In this document: positions 5,368-9,159 of the stretch, piece after piece
How positions within the stretch are numbered: position 1 is the stretch's first letter
How the letters are laid out: the number at the start of each line of letters is the position of its first letter
Source of the DNA: Crenotrichaceae bacterium
GTDB lineage: Bacteria > Pseudomonadota > Gammaproteobacteria > Methylococcales > DRLZ01
Direction: 5' to 3'
Length of the DNA: 9,159 nt
Assembly (NCBI GenBank): GCA_011322755.1
Contig: DRLZ01000328.1
Span: 1-9,159 of the forward strand
Position numbers and translations under genes: made by a program
The notes under the pieces: model-generated
What the model was told of the DNA's origin: nothing
Database searches by the model: none
What the model saw: only the letters and a program-made list of their open reading frames with translations

Positions 5368-7407
5368 ATGTCTGCAAACTGGTATACCTTCAAATGTTAC
5401 TGCGCCAACGAAAACACTGCAAAAAAACTCTATCAAGCGCTGCTACCGCTTGAAGATGAGAATTATGGAAGCGCTGTCAGACGGTTAGCCAGTTTTCCTG
5501 GTAAGTCAGGATTAACTGAATCTGACTTATCCGAAATGTATCTGGAAGATTTAAATCAGAGTGAAACATCCATTGAACTTCAGCTACAAGGCAGTCCCTC
5601 CAGTCTGTTATCAAAGTCGTTGACTCAGGCATTGACCAATGCTGGTGCTGATCTTTTGGTTATTGATATTTTTTATGACCAGGTTGGTGAATCTGAGAAA
5701 TATTATTTTAAAAATGGCAAGTCGGTTGAGTATGAAGAGATTGAGGATGAACTCGCATTAGTGAATCCTGTTTGCGAGATTGAGCAGGCAATGGATGACG
5801 ATGACGAAAACAAGGCGATTTTGCTCCTGGAAAATGGTCTTGATCCCGATTTGTTGATTGATGATACGCCGCTGCTGATGCAGGCAATTCAATATGACAT
5901 GTTTGATTTGGCGCTTGCTGCGTTAGATGCCGGGGCAACCTTGCCTGAAGATGAAGAGCTGATTGATGACTTGATAAACCTGGCATTGGAGAGTGATCAT
6001 CTGCAATTGATTTCCCGGTTGATGGAGAAAGGTCTGGATTTTACAAGTGGTGAAGAATCACCCTATTGTCTAATTGATTACCAGTCCAACACTGCGGCTG
6101 CAATTACCCGGTTGTTGATTAAAAAAGGTATTGACGTCAATACAGTTGACGAGGAAGGCAGCATACTCTGGAAAATACAAGCTCCCGGGCCTATTGCCCG
6201 AATATTTACAAAAGCAGGCGCGAAATTGGTGGTGCCGGATGACGCATATTCAGGTGAGTATCAATTAGACCTAATGACCGCAATTGCCCATAACCACCTT
6301 GAGAAAATAAAACAATTATGGGATGTAGATAAAATCAAAAAGCTGGACAGATCGGGTTTGATTGAAACATGTTTAGTCCATGACCGGGTTCAAGTGCTTA
6401 AGGCTGTGTTGGGAAAATCCATTAATCCGTTTCTGCCTATTGAGAATGATACAGATGACGAGAATACCCTGATTGCAAAGGCAGTCGGCTATACAGCTGT
6501 TGATTGTCTTTCCCTTTTGATCAAACATGTGCCCGAAAACCTCAATCAACAGCAACAGGAAATAATCAGGGAAAGTTATGCTGCTTTGTCCAGTGATGAC
6601 GCCAGGCAGGATATTGTTGACCAGCTTGAGATTTTGTTATCACGACTTCCGTTGCTAACGCGTGTTGCTGTCGCCATCCAGAAAGATGATGTAACGGCCT
6701 TAACAACACTTGTACCACACGTTGATCCCTCCAGTCCTGAGCAAGGTGAATACATACCGTTCTTGCACCAAACCATTCAATGGGATGCGATACAGTGCAT
6801 GAAGTTTTTGCTTGAGCAGTCTGTAGATCTGGAAGAAACCGATCGTAATGAAAATACTGCCCTTGGTTATGCCATATCACAAGGAAATACTGATATGGCT
6901 GTTATGTTACTAAAAGCAGGGAGTAATCCGGATACACTGATTCACCCGTCACGGGAAGATCTGAACGAGCAAGCTGCAGAAGAACAACTTGCAGAACTGT
7001 TATTTAATGCTGCTGCCGGAAGCAGTCAAAAAGGCAAAAAAACCATGGGAGTCATGAAAAGTATTCTTGGCTCAATGCAGGATAAATACGGAACACTGAA
7101 ACCTGCTGGGAATGCACCTGCGATTGTAATTGCTGCCTATCATGAAGATGAGGAAGTGATATCACTATTGCTTGATGCTAAAGCAGAACTGGATCAAACC
7201 GATGAACAAGGCAGAACAGCGTTGATGATGCTTATTTCTGCTGAAAACGGAAAACTGACTGAAATGTTACTCGTAGCAGGTGCTCAAACAGACATTAAGG
7301 ATAATAACGGCAAATCTGCCATGCAGGTAGCTAAAACCCGCGACAAAGATCTTGTCCGGCTTTTAAAAAAACATTCAAAAAAGAAAGGCGTTTTCAAAAT
7401 ATTCTAG
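5368..7407 (+). CDS. Ankyrin-repeat protein, cytoplasmic, 679 residues
   Basis: Intact frame from an ATG with a weak AAAGG (5353-5357) ten bases upstream. There is no signal peptide or membrane segment, so it should be cytoplasmic. Residues 1-130 form a non-ankyrin N-terminal domain (contains GADLLVIDIFYDQVGESEKY, 93-112) that I do not recognise. From about 135 degenerate ankyrin units follow, such as NKAILLLENGLDPD (148-161), MFDLALAALDAGATL (178-192), AAITRLLIKKGIDVNT (244-259), DAIQCMKFLLEQSVDLEETD (473-492) and TDMAVMLLKAGSNPDTL. The two best repeats are at the end, about 585-675: EVISLLLDAKAELDQTDEQ, GRTALMMLI and KLTEMLLVAGAQTDIKDNN. A linker near 545-580 is low in ankyrin character. 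The tail KKHSKKKGVFKIF is strongly basic while the rest is acidic. Ankyrin repeats bind proteins; the partner is unknown. A mini-element begins at the stop codon, and two membrane-protein genes follow on the same strand. Confidence 0.85.
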   Translation: MSANWYTFKCYCANENTAKKLYQALLPLEDENYGSAVRRLASFPGKSGLTESDLSEMYLEDLNQSETSIELQLQGSPSSLLSKSLTQALTNAGADLLVIDIFYDQVGESEKYYFKNGKSVEYEEIEDELALVNPVCEIEQAMDDDDENKAILLLENGLDPDLLIDDTPLLMQAIQYDMFDLALAALDAGATLPEDEELIDDLINLALESDHLQLISRLMEKGLDFTSGEESPYCLIDYQSNTAAAITRLLIKKGIDVNTVDEEGSILWKIQAPGPIARIFTKAGAKLVVPDDAYSGEYQLDLMTAIAHNHLEKIKQLWDVDKIKKLDRSGLIETCLVHDRVQVLKAVLGKSINPFLPIENDTDDENTLIAKAVGYTAVDCLSLLIKHVPENLNQQQQEIIRESYAALSSDDARQDIVDQLEILLSRLPLLTRVAVAIQKDDVTALTTLVPHVDPSSPEQGEYIPFLHQTIQWDAIQCMKFLLEQSVDLEETDRNENTALGYAISQGNTDMAVMLLKAGSNPDTLIHPSREDLNEQAAEEQLAELLFNAAAGSSQKGKKTMGVMKSILGSMQDKYGTLKPAGNAPAIVIAAYHEDEEVISLLLDAKAELDQTDEQGRTALMMLISAENGKLTEMLLVAGAQTDIKDNNGKSAMQVAKTRDKDLVRLLKKHSKKKGVFKIF

Positions 7408-7528
7408 GAGGCTGTCCGAGAATGCCAAAGTTGAACAATTGAACACAGCATAGAGTGATAATTAGAATTTTATACACAATATATTGTGTATAAAATGTTG
7501 GTAGCCGAGCTCTCGGACAGTTTTCTAG
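7402..7528. mobile_element. Mini transposable element (MITE-like) with 10-bp terminal inverted repeats and a flanking TTCTAG repeat
   Basis: CTGTCCGAGA at 7412-7421 is repeated inverted as TCTCGGACAG at 7511-7520, enclosing 109 bp without a coding frame. The hexamer TTCTAG flanks it directly on both sides (7402-7407 and 7523-7528), as expected for a target duplication; if that is right the element proper is 7408-7522. The left copy contains the stop codon of the ankyrin gene. GGCTGTCC-type ends are common on bacterial insertion sequences, so this may be a non-autonomous derivative mobilised by a transposase elsewhere. The inverted repeats followed by TTTTCT could also fold in RNA and act as a terminator for the ankyrin gene. 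The family cannot be assigned from one copy. Confidence 0.55.
7467..7496. repeat. Perfect 30-bp palindrome inside the mini-element
   Basis: The left half is ATTTTATACACAATA and the right half is its exact reverse complement, with no loop and no mismatch. It is entirely AT-rich apart from the ACAC/GTGT steps and lies off-centre in the terminal-repeat element. It could be a cruciform-forming sequence or a symmetrical protein-binding site. It also contains TATAAA-type hexamers in both directions, so outward promoter activity is possible. Confidence 0.8.
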
Positions 7529-7592
7529 AGAGATAATGGCGAAACCAGACTGAACTTAATAGCCTGTTTGTTCATTCCACGCGTGAAATTAA

Positions 7593-7618
7593 GGAGCGAG
7601 GATAGTATCCAATTCTCC
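7593..7618 (+). promoter_or_regulatory. Possible leader hairpin upstream of the membrane-protein pair
   Basis: GGAG...GGAT-agt-ATCC...CTCC forms a two-part stem (4 bp, internal loop, 4 bp, three-base loop) ending 38 bases before the ATG at 7657. It would lie in the 5' leader of the two-gene unit if transcription starts upstream, for example within the mini-element. No T tract follows, so it is not an evident terminator, and no riboswitch class is recognised. It may be chance. Confidence 0.2.
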
Positions 7619-7656
7619 CTCCTAATAACCTATTCAAGATTTTGAAGGAGATAACA

Positions 7657-8082
7657 ATGGAAACACATATTGCCTGGTGGGGTGGGCTCTATATTGTGGT
7701 TACCCTGGGATTTGTATACTGGACATCGGGACAGGAGGACGATGAAGACTCAGGACGTTGGGATTTATTTTATACCATTCGGGACTCTTTATGCTATATC
7801 AGCTTGATTGCAGCAACTGTTTTGTTTTTTCAATCACTGGACAGTCCGATGCTGCGTTATATCTACCTTGGGTTAACAGCGTATATTATTGTCGTCTGTG
7901 GCTACTATATCATTTCCACAATCCGGGAATTTATCGATGATCCTACAGGGAGTAAAAACCTGGAACCAGATGAAGAAAAAGCCGGATTAGTTATTTGCTT
8001 GGTTGCCTATAGTATCCCGCTACTATTCTATGGTTTCGGAATAGCCATTGCAGTTACTCGTAGTCTGGAACTATTACCATGA
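7657..8082 (+). CDS. Small four-helix membrane protein of unknown function
   Basis: The ATG at 7657 has an excellent AAGGAG six bases upstream (7645-7650), which decides the start over an in-frame TTG at 7642. The 141-residue product has four hydrophobic segments, about 5-22 (IAWWGGLYIVVTLGFVYW), 43-60 (DSLCYISLIAATVLFFQS), 67-88 (YIYLGLTAYIIVVCGYYII) and 109-133 (AGLVICLVAYSIPLLFYGFG). Acidic hydrophilic loops separate helices 1-2 (GQEDDEDSGRWD) and 3-4 (DDPTGSKNLEPDEEK). An N-in/C-in topology would put the acidic loops outside and on the cytoplasmic side in turn, but orientation is not certain. Its stop overlaps the next gene as ATGA, so the two products are translationally coupled and probably act together. 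I recognise no family. Roles in transport, envelope maintenance or partner anchoring are all possible. Confidence 0.8.
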   Translation: METHIAWWGGLYIVVTLGFVYWTSGQEDDEDSGRWDLFYTIRDSLCYISLIAATVLFFQSLDSPMLRYIYLGLTAYIIVVCGYYIISTIREFIDDPTGSKNLEPDEEKAGLVICLVAYSIPLLFYGFGIAIAVTRSLELLP

Positions 8083-8924
8083 GCAAGTCAAAACTCAGTG
8101 CAGAGCAAGTAATTGAAACCTGCAAAAATGAGCAAGCATGGGCATTACGTATGTGGGTATCACTGATAAAAAGCCTGTTATTTGTTACAGCCTTTACAGT
8201 GGCAACCACCTATTTATTTGAAGGTTTCTGGATGTGGATAGTGATTGGCATGGTACTGGCAGTCGTTGTTCCACTCTATCATTTGTTAAAAATACAGCAG
8301 GAAAAAAAAGATTTCGAAGAATTAGCTGAACTAGCGAATGTGTTGCCCGGTGAGCTGGGTAACACAATGCTGAAAGGTTTGGTACAGTCAGTCTTGAATG
8401 AAGATAATAGTGGCCATACTGTTTTGCCATTGGACAAGGAAGCCAGCGCGAAAATTACTGCATCACTCAAACAAGTTGGTGTTATTCCCGCTTCAGCCCG
8501 AATTGAATTGCAAGATAGCAGCGATGTTATTGAGTGTTTGCGAAAATATGCAAGCAAACACATTGTACACTTTGATACAAAATGCATCGAAGATAACAGC
8601 GCTTATGCGACTGTATTCGAAAAACATTTATCTGTAATAAAAAATAAGCTGCTTGTTACAGATATATCTTCCAGCTTTGACGATGAGAATCAACAAGCAA
8701 CACTCAGTTTTCAGCACAACGGTGAAAGTATTCGTTGGGAATTTCAACAAAATTCTAATTGGATCAATGATACTTTCTTTTCGCACCTGGGTAAATTTGT
8801 ACGTGAGAATAGTAATGGTGAGTTTTTGATTTTCCCCGCAGAAGATCAATGTGCAGAGCTGATTTTTCTGCCAAAGAATACTGCCGTTCTGCTTCAACAG
8901 TACGGAGTTATGGCACAGATTTAA
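8079..8924 (+). CDS. Membrane-anchored protein with a soluble C-terminal domain, unknown function
   Basis: The ATG overlaps the preceding stop by four bases (ATGA), showing translational coupling; its own Shine-Dalgarno is weak. The 281-residue product has a short N-terminal helix, two adjacent membrane segments (about 28-46, LIKSLLFVTAFTVATTYLF, and 50-70, FWMWIVIGMVLAVVVPLYHLL), a charged helix (KIQQEKKDFEELAELANVLPG) and a soluble domain of about 190 residues. The helical hairpin leaves both termini on one side, most likely the cytoplasm. The C-terminal part (LLVTDISSSFDDENQQATLS, FQHNGESIRWEFQQNSNWIN, GEFLIFPAEDQCAELIFLPK) has alternating beta character and might bind a partner. No catalytic motif or family is recognised. 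With the four-helix neighbour it forms a two-gene unit, possibly with the ankyrin gene upstream. Confidence 0.8.
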   Translation: MSKSKLSAEQVIETCKNEQAWALRMWVSLIKSLLFVTAFTVATTYLFEGFWMWIVIGMVLAVVVPLYHLLKIQQEKKDFEELAELANVLPGELGNTMLKGLVQSVLNEDNSGHTVLPLDKEASAKITASLKQVGVIPASARIELQDSSDVIECLRKYASKHIVHFDTKCIEDNSAYATVFEKHLSVIKNKLLVTDISSSFDDENQQATLSFQHNGESIRWEFQQNSNWINDTFFSHLGKFVRENSNGEFLIFPAEDQCAELIFLPKNTAVLLQQYGVMAQI

Positions 8925-9016
8925 CCTCTCTGATGTCATTTAACTCGCATGCGTGCAAGGTTGTTAGATTTCAATAGTATTCCATCGTAGCCAAGGAATC
9001 GAATTCATTCAACCTA

Positions 9017-9048
9017 TTCTGGATTGTAAGCGTTCTGGATTATAAGCG
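9017..9048. repeat. Two tandem copies of a 16-bp unit
   Basis: TTCTGGATTGTAAGCG (9017-9032) is followed at once by TTCTGGATTATAAGCG (9033-9048), with one mismatch. Two copies in head-to-tail order in non-coding sequence can be a paired binding site or replication slippage. Confidence 0.6.
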
Positions 9049-9078
9049 TCTCAATCAGCCAACTCTGAGTTGATACGC
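9046..9078. repeat. Imperfect inverted repeat with a nested short palindrome
   Basis: GCGTCTCAA (9046-9054) pairs with TTGATACGC (9070-9078) with one mismatch, and inside it CAACTC-T-GAGTTG (9060-9072) is an alternative hairpin sharing bases with the outer stem. It lies in the 235-base non-coding tail after the membrane-protein pair. It could be part of a terminator or an operator for a gene beyond the right edge; no T tract follows directly, although a run of six T occurs at about 9099-9104. Apart from this and the tandem repeat I see nothing in 8925-9159. Confidence 0.35.
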
Positions 9079-9159
9079 ATTGTACGAATGAAACTGTTTT
9101 TTGTGTTATTAAATATTCGCTGGTTTCATACCATTGTTAAATCATCCTTGGATTTTAAA

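Noticed and set aside
5708..6880. Minus-strand open frames of 60-104 codons across the ankyrin gene
   Set aside because: They are opposite a long intact plus-strand coding sequence with clear repeats and have no start signals or domains.
7529..7656. Riboswitch in the leader of the membrane-protein pair
   Set aside because: Only a short two-part hairpin is seen; no known riboswitch core or expression platform is recognised.
8194..8939. Minus-strand frames opposite the two-helix membrane protein
   Set aside because: They are shadows of the plus-strand gene, which has the coupled start and coherent membrane topology.

Overview
The window looks like a piece of a gammaproteobacterial chromosome with moderate to low GC. 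This rests on the style of the coding sequences, a secreted repeat protein, IS4-type transposase debris and a type I restriction-modification remnant; no taxonomic marker is present, so genus cannot be named. It divides into a healthy secreted-protein gene cut by the left edge, a decayed defence block in the middle, and a compact group of intact, poorly characterised genes on the right.

Bases 1-1739 (minus strand) hold the first 579 codons of a secreted protein: a signal peptide, an alpha/alpha-toroid domain of the prenyltransferase/squalene-cyclase fold, then a row of at least four carboxypeptidase-regulatory-like beta domains. It continues beyond the left edge. A gap of about 335 bases upstream holds a strong hairpin and an 8-G run but no gene.

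Bases 2075-4767 (minus strand) are a graveyard of a type I restriction-modification operon. A good extended -10 promoter (4741-4767) and a good ribosome binding site still precede hsdM (from 4714). However, hsdM has lost an internal block near its N-terminus, carries two nonsense codons and a frameshift, has its catalytic NPPF changed to NPLF, and lacks its C-terminus. It runs directly, with a GTGA overlap, into the C-terminal part of an Abi_2-family abortive-infection protein that keeps its HEPN motif. No hsdS is visible. Only the first 43 codons or so of hsdR remain, joined without an obvious IS end to the last 120 or so codons of an IS4-family transposase. A near-perfect 26-bp palindrome sits just upstream of the hsdR remnant.

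Bases 4768-5367 hold no convincing gene. From 5368 the plus strand carries an intact 679-residue cytoplasmic ankyrin-repeat protein, then a 109-115-bp terminal-inverted-repeat element placed at its stop codon and containing a perfect 30-bp palindrome. Next come two overlapping genes (7657-8082 and 8079-8924) for a four-helix membrane protein and a two-helix membrane-anchored protein, neither of which I recognise. The last 235 bases hold a 16-bp tandem repeat and an imperfect inverted repeat. The best candidates for something undescribed are the ankyrin/membrane-protein group and the palindrome-bearing mini-element. The restriction block is recognisable and dead, apart from the possibly expressed Abi fragment.
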